Source: an uncultured Mitsuokella sp.
GTDB taxonomy: Bacteria > Bacillota > Negativicutes > Selenomonadales > Selenomonadaceae
Direction: 5' to 3'
DNA: 8,309 bases
Assembly (NCBI GenBank): GCA_900770895.1
Contig: CAAGMF010000225.1
Span: 1 to 8,309, forward strand
A program made the position numbers and the translations under genes. Positions 1 through 6,814 of the stretch are shown here, one piece after another; positions within the stretch are counted from its first letter, which is position 1; each line of letters starts with the position of its first letter. The notes under the pieces were generated by a model that was not told the DNA's origin, searched no databases, and saw only the letters and a list, made by a program, of their open reading frames with translations.

Positions 1-678
1 ATCCGATTGCTGTCGAAGGATATCCCGTATGTCAGCCGGGGCGGGCTGAAGCTGGCCAAGGCTATAAAGGAATTCGGTGTAAGCCTGAAGGGGAAGGTCG
101 CGGCCGATATCGGTGCCTCGACGGGCGGCTTCACTGACTGCATGCTGCAGAACGGGGCCGTACAGGTATTCGCTATCGATGTCGGGTATGGTCAGCTGGC
201 CTGGAAACTGCGCACGGATGAGCGCGTCGTGAACATGGAGCGTACGAACATCCGTCAGGTGACCCCGGATATGATCGGCCGGCCGCTGGATTTCGCCAGT
301 ATCGATGTGGCTTTCATATCACTCGACAAGGTGCTGCCCGTTGCCCGTACGCTGCTAGCCGAAAATGGGGAAATCGTGGCGCTCATAAAGCCACAGTTCG
401 AGGCTGGTCGCGAGAACGTGGGCAAGAAGGGCGTCGTGCGCGATCCGGCAGTCCATCGTGCGGTCATAGAGAAAGTCATCAGCCTGGCCAGAGGACTGGA
501 TCTCACGCCGCTGGCCCTGACCTATTCGCCGGTGAAAGGACCGGAGGGGAATATCGAGTACCTCGTCTGGCTGACGAAAGAGGCGAAGAAAGATCAGGAA
601 GAAAGCGGTGCAGATGAAACAGACGCCGCTAAGATCGAGCAAGTAGTAGCCGAGGCGCATGCGGCACTTGATAAGTAA
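1..678 (+). CDS. tlyA: TlyA-family rRNA 2'-O-methyltransferase, 5' end missing
   Basis: S-adenosylmethionine-dependent RNA methyltransferase of the TlyA (hemolysin A) family. Characterised members 2'-O-methylate cytidines in 23S and, in some species, 16S rRNA. 225 residues are visible. The frame is open to the first base, and the short N-terminal S4 RNA-binding domain normally preceding the PYVSRGGLKL motif (visible residues 9-18) is absent, so the true start lies upstream; the TTG at base 7 is probably internal. The SAM-binding motif DIGASTGGFTD is at 36-46 and IDVGYG at 59-64. The K-D-K-E set expected of FtsJ-like 2'-O-methyltransferases can be placed at K17, D102, K130 (LIKPQFE) and E186 (GNIEYL). 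A charged tail of about 30 residues follows the conserved YLVWL end. It leads a tight co-directional gene run, with nadK 42 bases downstream. Confidence 0.95.
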   Translation: MRLLSKDIPYVSRGGLKLAKAIKEFGVSLKGKVAADIGASTGGFTDCMLQNGAVQVFAIDVGYGQLAWKLRTDERVVNMERTNIRQVTPDMIGRPLDFASIDVAFISLDKVLPVARTLLAENGEIVALIKPQFEAGRENVGKKGVVRDPAVHRAVIEKVISLARGLDLTPLALTYSPVKGPEGNIEYLVWLTKEAKKDQEESGADETDAAKIEQVVAEAHAALDK

Positions 679-720
679 GCGCTGCCTGACGTCTTGCAGA
701 TTCGGGTGGGGGGAGTAGAA

Positions 721-1572
721 ATGAAGACAGTAGCTATTTTCCCGAATGTGACGAAGCCTGAGGCTCCAGAAGTCATAAGGCGCATAATCAAATACTACAG
801 TGATAAGGATGTACGGTTCCTGATGCCGGTCGATGAGTCGCGGTTCTTCGATCTGGAGCAGTACGGCGTGGCCGACATCGCCAAGGAACCTGTGGACTTC
901 GCTCTGAGCATCGGCGGTGATGGTACATTGCTCGGCGTATGCCGCCTTTACGGCCTGAATTCCGTGCCGGTCTGCGGTATTAATATCGGAACCCTGGGCT
1001 TCATGGCTGACATAGAGCTCGATGAGCTCGAGACGAAGCTCGGCAAGCTGCTGGCGGGAGACTACCAGGTAGAAAAAAGGCTGCTGCTGGCGGGATTCCT
1101 GCAATCCGAGGGACATAAACGCTTCCTGGGACATGCCATCAACGACATCGTATTGACAAAGGGCGGCGTGGCGCGCATGCTGCAGCTCGGCCTCTATATC
1201 AATGATACGCACCTCATCGACTACAAGGCCGATGGCCTCATCGTATCGACGCCGACGGGTTCGACCGCCTACTCGCTGTCGGCTGGCGGGCCGATCATGA
1301 ACCCGAATATCAATGCACTGCTGCTGACGCCGATATGTGCGCATACGCTGAATATGCGGCCAATCGCCATATCCGATACCGATGTCGTCCGCGTGAAGAT
1401 CGCAGCTGTCCATCAGGATATCATCGTAACGCTCGACGGTCAGGAGAGCTTCCGGCTGCTGCCGGGGGATGAGGTGACCGTCGCGAAGGCACAGGAAGTG
1501 GCCAGCATCATAAAATTCGAGGACAAGGATTATTACCAGATACTGCGCAACAAGCTGTGGAAGAATCTCTGA
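721..1572 (+). CDS. nadK: NAD kinase
   Basis: ATP- or polyphosphate-dependent phosphorylation of NAD to NADP in the cytoplasm. The 283-residue length is normal for bacterial NadK. The GGDGT nucleotide/catalytic motif is at residues 65-69, GINIGTLGF at 86-94, the ND of the NAD-binding NE/D motif at 141-142 (AIND), and the long conserved segment ADGLIVSTPTGSTAYSLSAG at 170-189. The ATG at 721 is chosen because GGAG at 712-715 lies five bases upstream and the protein then begins MKTVAIFPN, as expected for this family. An in-frame TTG at 694 would add nine unconserved residues and place the Shine-Dalgarno site inside the gene. It lies between tlyA (42-base gap) and argR (40-base gap), as in many Firmicutes. 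No truncation or missing motif is seen. Confidence 0.97.
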   Translation: MKTVAIFPNVTKPEAPEVIRRIIKYYSDKDVRFLMPVDESRFFDLEQYGVADIAKEPVDFALSIGGDGTLLGVCRLYGLNSVPVCGINIGTLGFMADIELDELETKLGKLLAGDYQVEKRLLLAGFLQSEGHKRFLGHAINDIVLTKGGVARMLQLGLYINDTHLIDYKADGLIVSTPTGSTAYSLSAGGPIMNPNINALLLTPICAHTLNMRPIAISDTDVVRVKIAAVHQDIIVTLDGQESFRLLPGDEVTVAKAQEVASIIKFEDKDYYQILRNKLWKNL

Positions 1573-1612
1573 GTGTGGTTACCGGTTGCCAGCCATCAGA
1601 AAGGGTGAGCAA

Positions 1613-2065
1613 ATGAAAGCTGATCGTCATGCTTTGATACGAGAGATAATAGCCAGCCAGGCCATAGAGACACAGGAGGAACTGGCTGCGGCGCTGCGGG
1701 AACGCCATATCCAGGTGACACAGGCTACCGTTTCGCGCGATATAAAGGAAATGATGCTCATAAAGGTACCGATGGGCGACGGGCAATATCGCTATGCCAT
1801 GCCGGCCCAGAACGGACGGCTCATATCGAAGAACCGCATGGCGCAGATATTCCGGGATACGGTCACCGGCAGTGACTACAGTGAGAATATCGTCGTCGTA
1901 AAGACATTGCCGGGCAGCGCTGGAACCGTGGCCTCAGCAATCGACCACGCCCAGTGGCCGGAGATCATAGGCACGGTGGCTGGCGATGATAATATCATCA
2001 TCGTGGCCAAGCCGAAAGAAGCAGCGGCCGAGCTGAATGAGCGCTTCATGAAGCTGATGAAATAA
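1613..2065 (+). CDS. argR: Arginine repressor ArgR/AhrC
   Basis: Hexameric, arginine-responsive DNA-binding regulator of arginine biosynthesis and catabolism. The 150 residues match the family length. The N-terminal winged helix-turn-helix (about 1-70) carries the diagnostic TVSRDIKEM segment at 39-47. The C-terminal oligomerisation and arginine-binding domain contains TLPGSAGTVASAID at 98-111 and GTVAGDDNIIIV at 120-131, where the paired aspartates contact arginine in known structures. The start is ATG 1613, preceded by AAGGGTG at 1601-1607; an in-frame TTG at 1586 would add nine unconserved residues. There are no arginine genes beside it. Its place between nadK and recN is conserved in Firmicutes and does not imply that it regulates them. 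I could not see a convincing ARG box in the 40-base upstream gap. Confidence 0.95.
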   Translation: MKADRHALIREIIASQAIETQEELAAALRERHIQVTQATVSRDIKEMMLIKVPMGDGQYRYAMPAQNGRLISKNRMAQIFRDTVTGSDYSENIVVVKTLPGSAGTVASAIDHAQWPEIIGTVAGDDNIIIVAKPKEAAAELNERFMKLMK

Positions 2066-2092
2066 GGCTGGCAGAGGAGCCTGATACTGAAT

Positions 2093-3799
2093 ATGCTGAA
2101 ATCACTTAACGTATGGAATTTCGCGCTGCTGGAACATGTCGAGGTCGGGTTCGGTCCCGGGCTGAACATATTGACCGGCGAGACCGGTGCGGGCAAATCG
2201 ATATTGATCGATTCTCTCGGCGCTATCCTGGGCAAGCGGATATCATCGAGCGCTATCCGCACGGGTTGCGACTGGCTGCGCATCGAGGCGGTTTTCTCGA
2301 TGGACGATGTGCCGGCCCGACTCAAGGACATATTGGCCGAGCAGGCCATAGAGCCCCCCGAGGATGACGAGCTCATCATCACGCGGCAGGTGACGAAGAG
2401 CGGTCACAGCAGCGTCGTGGTCAATGGCTGCCGGACGACGCTCAAGGTCCTGAAATCCATCAGCAGCCTGCTCGTGGATATCCATGGTCAGAATGAGAAC
2501 ATGGCGTTGCTCCGGGAGGAGAATCAGCAGCGGCTGCTCGATAATCACAGCGCTGAGACAGGGGAATGTCTGCGCGATTATCGTCAGGTGTACAGTGAAT
2601 GGCATAAAGCCCAGGTCGACTACAAGGCAAAGCAACAGGCGGCCCGGGACTATGTCCAGCGGCTCGACATGCTGCGCTGGCAGGATAAAGAAATCTCCGA
2701 TGCCGAGCTGCAGCCCGGCGAGGAGGATAAGCTGCGGGACGAGATAAAGAAGCTGTCGCATGCCGAGAAGATCTCTGACTATGTACAGGAATCGTATGCT
2801 CTGCTGGCGAATGGCTCCCGCGGGTCGGAGGGCATCGTCGCCGATCTTTATACGGTGAAGAAGAATCTGCAGGGCATATGCGAGTACGATGACAGCCTCA
2901 AGAATGCCCTGCAGATCGTCGACGAAGCCTCAGTCGCGCTCGATGAAGCCGTCAGCGAGATCCGCGACTATGCAGATGATATGGACTACAGTCCGGAGCG
3001 TCTGGACGAGCTGCAGAACCGCATGGATGTCATCTATAAGCTCGAGCATAAGTATGGAGCGACCGAGGCTGACGTACTCGCCTATCAGGCCAAGATAAAG
3101 GCGGAACTGTCCGATATCGAGAACTATGACGATGATATGGCAGCATTGAAGAAGAATATCGAGGCACTGACGGCCAGGCTGGAGCAGAAGGCCCGGCAGC
3201 TGACGCAGGTGCGGCGGCAGACCGCCGAGACGATGTCGGCGGTCATCGGCGAGCAGATCAGGACGCTCGGCATGCCGAAGGCTGCTTTCCATATACGCGT
3301 GGAGGACAGCGGCAGCTACGGGCCTATGGGAGCCGATGCAATCACGATGTATTTCTCAGCCAATCCCGGAGAGCGCGAGCAGCCGCTGGCCGAGGTCGCA
3401 TCGGGCGGCGAGCTCTCGCGAATCGCTCTGGCGATCAAGGCGGCCAGCGCGGCGCGCGATGACTCGGCGGCCAGTCTCGTATTCGATGAGATCGATACTG
3501 GCATCGGCGGGCGTACAGCCCAGATGGTCGCGGAGCGCATCGCGCTCGTAGCCAGATATCGTCAGGTGCTCTGCATCACTCATCTGCCGCAGATTGCCTC
3601 GATGGCAGACCGCCATATCCATATCGTGAAGACGAGCACGGAGGAGTCGACGGCGACGTCCGTGCGGTGCCTGGATGAGGAGGAGCGCGTCGCGGAGATC
3701 GCGCGCATGGCCAGTGGCAGCGAGACGAGTGCGGCCTCGCTCGACAATGCGCGCGATATGCTGGCTCGTGCGGCCAAGGTGAAAGAAGAACTGGCCTGA
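2093..3799 (+). CDS. recN: DNA repair protein RecN
   Basis: SMC-like ATPase acting early in recombinational repair of double-strand breaks, on the nucleoid. 568 residues, full length for RecN. Walker A GETGAGKS is at 29-36 after the typical MLKSLNVWNFAL start. The RecN-typical DIHGQNENMALL is at 129-140. A long charged, heptad-like central region (about 160-390) should form the antiparallel coiled coil. The ABC signature SGGELSR is at 437-443, Walker B LVFDEID at 462-468 and the switch-region histidine in ITHLPQIA at 495-502 (H497). ATG 2093 is the natural start. The best ribosome-binding site, GAGGAG at 2074-2079, sits a rather long 13 bases upstream. I saw no DinR/LexA-type GAAC-N4-GTTC box in the 27-base gap to argR, so any SOS control would have to act further upstream. 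Confidence 0.97.
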   Translation: MLKSLNVWNFALLEHVEVGFGPGLNILTGETGAGKSILIDSLGAILGKRISSSAIRTGCDWLRIEAVFSMDDVPARLKDILAEQAIEPPEDDELIITRQVTKSGHSSVVVNGCRTTLKVLKSISSLLVDIHGQNENMALLREENQQRLLDNHSAETGECLRDYRQVYSEWHKAQVDYKAKQQAARDYVQRLDMLRWQDKEISDAELQPGEEDKLRDEIKKLSHAEKISDYVQESYALLANGSRGSEGIVADLYTVKKNLQGICEYDDSLKNALQIVDEASVALDEAVSEIRDYADDMDYSPERLDELQNRMDVIYKLEHKYGATEADVLAYQAKIKAELSDIENYDDDMAALKKNIEALTARLEQKARQLTQVRRQTAETMSAVIGEQIRTLGMPKAAFHIRVEDSGSYGPMGADAITMYFSANPGEREQPLAEVASGGELSRIALAIKAASAARDDSAASLVFDEIDTGIGGRTAQMVAERIALVARYRQVLCITHLPQIASMADRHIHIVKTSTEESTATSVRCLDEEERVAEIARMASGSETSAASLDNARDMLARAAKVKEELA

Positions 3800-3876
3800 A
3801 TGCAGCGATGACCGTCATCTGGCGGGCAGCGGCTGGCATTCCGGTCTGATGAAACAATATGAGGAGATTGGTATCA

Positions 3877-4428
3877 ATGTACGAAGATTTGCTCGAGAAG
3901 AAGATAAGCAGTGAGAAGATATTCGACGGCACGTTGCTGCATGTGCGGCGGGATACGGTGGAGCTGCCGAACGGCAATAAAGCGACGCGTGAGTGGATCA
4001 AGCACCCGGGTGCGTCCTCGGTCCTGCCGATTCTGCCGGATGGCCGGTTGCTGTTCGTGCGCCAGTATCGCTATCCGGTCGACAAGGTCACGCTCGAGGT
4101 GCCGGCTGGCAAGCTCGATTCCAGCGATGAGGATCCGCTGGTCTGTGCCCAGCGCGAGCTCTCGGAGGAGACCGGCTATACGGCTGAGCACATCGAGAAG
4201 CTGACGACGCTTGCGACGACGGTCGGGTTCTCGAACGAGTTCATCCACATGTACGTAGCTGACGGTCTGCAGCCGGGACAGCAGCATACCGATCCTGACG
4301 AATTCATCAATGTGGTGAAGCTGACGCTGGATGAGGCGCTGCAAAAGATATACACAGGCGAGATCATCGATGCCAAGACGATTGCCTCAATACTGATGTA
4401 TGACCGGCAGCTCCGCGTCAAGGGCTGA
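3877..4428 (+). CDS. nudF: Nudix hydrolase, ADP-ribose pyrophosphatase type
   Basis: Probably hydrolyses ADP-ribose to AMP and ribose-5-phosphate, clearing a reactive metabolite. 183 residues. The N-terminal pattern (IFDGTLLHVRRDTVELPNG, about 15-33; KHPGASSVLP, 42-51) and EVPAGKLD (74-81) are those of the B. subtilis/E. coli ADP-ribose pyrophosphatase group. The Nudix box occupies 78-101 and ends REL-SEE-TGY (R93, E94, E97, E98 are the metal ligands). It is one residue longer than the canonical GX5EX7RE pattern: here six residues separate G78 from E85. The start is ATG 3877, with GAGGAG at 3861-3866 ten bases upstream; an earlier ATG at 3859 would lie ahead of that site and add six residues. 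It sits 77 bases after recN and 26 before the M50 gene. The subfamily is assigned by sequence likeness; substrate is inferred. Confidence 0.9.
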   Translation: MYEDLLEKKISSEKIFDGTLLHVRRDTVELPNGNKATREWIKHPGASSVLPILPDGRLLFVRQYRYPVDKVTLEVPAGKLDSSDEDPLVCAQRELSEETGYTAEHIEKLTTLATTVGFSNEFIHMYVADGLQPGQQHTDPDEFINVVKLTLDEALQKIYTGEIIDAKTIASILMYDRQLRVKG

Positions 4429-4454
4429 TAATATCTGGAGTTTGGAGGAATAAT

Positions 4455-5078
4455 ATGACACAATTCTTGCTTGGCCTCATAGCCGGCATCCCCGGCTTGA
4501 TCATAGCCATGGTGGTCCATGAATATGCCCACGCCCGCGTCGCCGTGGAGCTCGGCGATATGACGCCGAAAATGATGGGCAGGTTGACGCTGAATCCGAA
4601 GGCCCATCTGGATCCTGTAGGTCTCATCATGCTGCTCGTGGCGCAGTTCGGCTGGGCCAAGCCAGTCATCATCAATCCGTATAATTTCAAGAAGCCGCGC
4701 CGTGATGATATGCTCGTGTCGGTCGCCGGTCCGCTGGCCAACCTCGTCACGGCCTTCCTGGCACTCGTCATATTCATCGAGTATCAGAAGCTCGGCGGAC
4801 GCCTGAGCGAGGGCGTCGTGCTGGTCATGAAGCTCATCATCGAGTACAATATCGGCTTTGCCATATTCAATATGATTCCCATACCGCCGCTCGACGGCTC
4901 GCATATCCTCATGCAGCTGCTGCCGCGCGATATGGCGTACAAGCTGGCCAGTCTCGAGCGCTACAGCTTCCTGATACTCGTCGTCATGCTCATGACGCCG
5001 ATCCTGGGCTATATCCTCGTGCCGCTGCGCAGCCTCGTATGGCAGCTCTACATCCTGCTGCTCACCCCGTTGCTATGA
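4455..5078 (+). CDS. M50-family site-2-type membrane metalloprotease
   Basis: Polytopic zinc protease of peptidase family M50 that cleaves within the membrane; the substrate is unknown. 207 residues, with no PDZ or CBS domain, so it belongs to the short YwhC-like group. The catalytic zinc motif HEYAH is at 22-26 at the end of the first hydrophobic segment. LNPKAHLDPVG is at 46-56, AGPLANL at 91-97 begins another membrane segment, and the third metal ligand lies in IPIPPLDGS at 141-149 (D147). Further hydrophobic segments occur at about 98-110, 120-140 and 170-190. A strong GGAGG at 4444-4448 lies six bases before the ATG. Its stop overlaps the scpA start (ATGA, 5075-5078). Association of a short M50 protease with scpA and scpB is common in Firmicutes. 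Confidence 0.92.
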   Translation: MTQFLLGLIAGIPGLIIAMVVHEYAHARVAVELGDMTPKMMGRLTLNPKAHLDPVGLIMLLVAQFGWAKPVIINPYNFKKPRRDDMLVSVAGPLANLVTAFLALVIFIEYQKLGGRLSEGVVLVMKLIIEYNIGFAIFNMIPIPPLDGSHILMQLLPRDMAYKLASLERYSFLILVVMLMTPILGYILVPLRSLVWQLYILLLTPLL

Positions 5079-5830
5079 GTGACTATGAGATAAAGCTCGC
5101 GGCATTCGAGGGGCCGATGGATCTCCTGATGCATCTCATCGATAAGAACAAGATCGATATCTACGATATCCCGATCGCCCAGCTGACGGCCCAGTATCTC
5201 GACTATCTGGATCAGGCGCGCAAGCTCGATATGGAGCTCGCGAGTTCCTTCCTCGTCATGGCAGCGACATTGCTGCTCATAAAGTCGCGCATGATGCTGC
5301 CGAAGCCGCCTAAGGAGACGGAGGAAGATGAGGAAGAGGACCCGCGCATGGAGCTCGTGCGGCGCATCCTGGAGTACCGGAAGATCAAGGCCGTGAGCGA
5401 GCAGCTCGGTGAGATGGCTGGCATCCAGGAGCGCTATGTGGCGCGTGAGCCGATGGAGCTGCCACTGCACCATATGCCCCCGGAACAGCTGTCACTGCAG
5501 GACCTGCAGCAGGCTTTCCTGACGGTGCTCGAGGTCAAGCAGGATCTGACGATACCGGAAGCGCTCGTGGAGCCTGAGGAGTACAGTATCGACGGCAAGA
5601 TGACAGATATCGTGTCCCTGCTCGGCCGCCGCGATGGAAGGGTGAATTTCCTCGATGTCTTCCACCGCGGCAGCCGCAGCGAGCTGATCATGTCCTTTCT
5701 GGCGTTGCTGGAGCTCGTGAAGCAGCATGTCGTGAAGGTGGAACAGAAGCGCACGTTTGGCAGCATAGAGATCGTCCTGGCCTCGGCGCCGTCCCGCGCT
5801 GAAAGTCCGGCAGAAGGAGGTGGGTCTTGA
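5075..5830 (+). CDS. scpA: Segregation and condensation protein A
   Basis: Kleisin subunit that joins the head domains of SMC and, with ScpB, forms the bacterial condensin needed for chromosome compaction and segregation. 251 residues. The N-terminal SMC-neck-binding helices contain the family hallmark FEGPMDLLMHLI (11-22), IDIYDIPIAQLTAQYLDYL (27-45) and LLLIKSRMMLPK (66-77). An acidic stretch (ETEEDEEEDP, 81-90) follows. The C-terminal winged helix, ending with SFLALLELVKQ (207-217), should bind the second SMC head. The start is ATG 5075, overlapping the M50 stop as ATGA. No Shine-Dalgarno site precedes it, suggesting translation by re-initiation. An in-frame ATG at 5039 would add 12 unconserved residues and a 40-base overlap. 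The last codons contain the ribosome-binding site of scpB. Confidence 0.95.
   Translation: MSDYEIKLAAFEGPMDLLMHLIDKNKIDIYDIPIAQLTAQYLDYLDQARKLDMELASSFLVMAATLLLIKSRMMLPKPPKETEEDEEEDPRMELVRRILEYRKIKAVSEQLGEMAGIQERYVAREPMELPLHHMPPEQLSLQDLQQAFLTVLEVKQDLTIPEALVEPEEYSIDGKMTDIVSLLGRRDGRVNFLDVFHRGSRSELIMSFLALLELVKQHVVKVEQKRTFGSIEIVLASAPSRAESPAEGGGS
5815..5820 (+). promoter_or_regulatory. Ribosome-binding site of scpB
   Basis: AGGAGG inside the last codons of scpA, with ten bases to the TTG at 5831. It is the strongest Shine-Dalgarno match near either candidate start and decides for TTG over the ATG at 5846. Confidence 0.75.
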
Positions 5831-6541
5831 TTGCCGATAGATGATATGAATGAGATCGATGAACCAGAACAGCTGCAGATCCCTGGTACGGAGGAAAAAG
5901 TCGAGCGCGTGGAGCCCAGCTCGGTGGGATTGCTGGAGGCGGTGCTGTTTGCGGCAGGCGACCCCATGAGCATCGCAGATCTGGCATCAATCCTGCAGAT
6001 CGGCGAGCTGGGTACCTATAACCTGATAACGGAGCTCCAGGAGGACCTGCGCCAGCGGCGCAGCGGACTCACGGTGCGCAAGGTCGCGGGCGGCTATCAG
6101 CTGGCCACGCGGCCCGAGGCCTATCCCATTGTCGACCGTCTGAGCCAGGTCGTGGACCGCCGCCTGTCGGCACCGACGATGGAGACATTGGCCATCGTGG
6201 CCTTCAAGCAGCCGATCACGAAGCATGAGATAGAGAATATCCGCGGCGTGCGCGTCGAGAAAGCGCTGGCGAAACTGGTCGAGCTCGACCTCGTGAATGA
6301 GGTCGGACGCAAGCATGTGCTGGGACGGCCGATCCTGTACGGCACGACGAGTACGTTCCTGCGGGTGTTCGGACTCAATACGCTGGATGATCTGCCGGAG
6401 ATGCCGACAACAGCCGAGGCAGCTGCAGCGCTGACACCGGAGCAGCTCGAGCTGCTGCATGAGGTGCAGGCGACCGAGGCTGCCCGGACAGCGGCGGCTC
6501 CGGCAGCAGAGCCTGAGGCAGAGAATGAAAAGGGGCTGTAA
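5831..6541 (+). CDS. scpB: Segregation and condensation protein B, TTG start
   Basis: Dimeric partner of ScpA in the SMC condensin. 236 residues, longer than the roughly 200 of typical ScpB. The extra length is an acidic N-terminal lead (1-33) and an Ala/Glu-rich tail (about 193-236). Two winged-helix domains are visible: EAVLFAAGDPMSIADL at 36-51 opens the first. In the second, ETLAIVAFKQPITKHEIENI (118-137) and GRPILYGTTSTFLRVFGL (165-182) are hallmark segments. Start chosen as TTG 5831, directly after the scpA stop and ten bases after a full AGGAGG; the in-frame ATG at 5846 would be 25 bases away. Its last two codons and TAA lie inside the left 18-bp terminal repeat of the fold-back element that follows, so the natural C-terminus may have been changed by an insertion. 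Confidence 0.95.
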   Translation: MPIDDMNEIDEPEQLQIPGTEEKVERVEPSSVGLLEAVLFAAGDPMSIADLASILQIGELGTYNLITELQEDLRQRRSGLTVRKVAGGYQLATRPEAYPIVDRLSQVVDRRLSAPTMETLAIVAFKQPITKHEIENIRGVRVEKALAKLVELDLVNEVGRKHVLGRPILYGTTSTFLRVFGLNTLDDLPEMPTTAEAAAALTPEQLELLHEVQATEAARTAAAPAAEPEAENEKGL

Positions 6542-6548
6542 CGAAATA
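6531..6548 (+). repeat. Left 18-bp terminal inverted repeat
   Basis: AGGGGCTGTAACGAAATA, exactly complementary to 6815-6832, 18 of 18. It contains the scpB codons GGG and CTG and the stop TAA (6539-6541). Confidence 0.85.
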
Positions 6549-6578
6549 TGATACCGTCGGGCCTAAGCATGCAGTCCC

Positions 6579-6773
6579 GCGGCAGGCATGGTTCCTCCAT
6601 TCCGCTATTGTGGTTTGGCTAAAATAAAATTTTTCCCATTTAATAGGTCCCTTGAAAGTACTTAAACGCGCTGCGCTTGGACGAAAGTACTTTCCGCGGG
6701 AATGCTTGATAGGGAAAAATTTGATTTCTTGACGCCAACCCACGACGCTCCATTCCGGAACCATGCCTGTCGC
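6579..6773. repeat. Nested imperfect palindrome, 195 bp
   Basis: Complementary blocks in mirrored order. 6579-6595 pairs with 6757-6773 (17, one as G-T). 6604-6605 pairs with 6747-6748. 6610-6619 pairs with 6734-6743 (9 of 10). 6627-6637 (AAATTTTTCCC) pairs with 6712-6722 (11 of 11). 6648-6651 pairs with 6698-6701. 6654-6663 (GAAAGTACTT) pairs with 6685-6694 (10 of 10), leaving a 21-base loop with CGCGCTGCGC. Spacer lengths on the two sides are nearly equal (14/13, 7/11, 10/10, 2/3), so the arms align as one long stem with internal loops. No stem is directly followed by a T-run, so a simple intrinsic terminator is not evident. Confidence 0.8.
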
Positions 6774-6814
6774 TGCTTATCATAACAGTTGTATGCATTT
6801 CAGGCACTGGCAGG

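Noticed and set aside
355..1413. Long (-) strand open frame of 352 codons across tlyA and nadK
   Set aside because: It is antisense to two genes with complete family motifs, has an Arg/His/Gln-rich composition typical of antisense frames in GC-rich coding DNA, and shows no recognisable domain.
1575..1590. Tandem-like GGTTACC GGTTGCC before argR
   Set aside because: Two 7-base units with one difference are too short to support a repeat or an ARG-box operator.
6615..6645. Promoter-like TTGGCT and TTAATA in the element
   Set aside because: The spacing is 19 bases and both boxes match weakly; A/T-rich stem sequence explains them.
6375..6764. (-) strand open frame of 129 codons across the element and scpB
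   Set aside because: It covers the left half of the palindrome and the antisense of the low-complexity scpB tail; the residue pattern is not protein-like and no start signal is visible.
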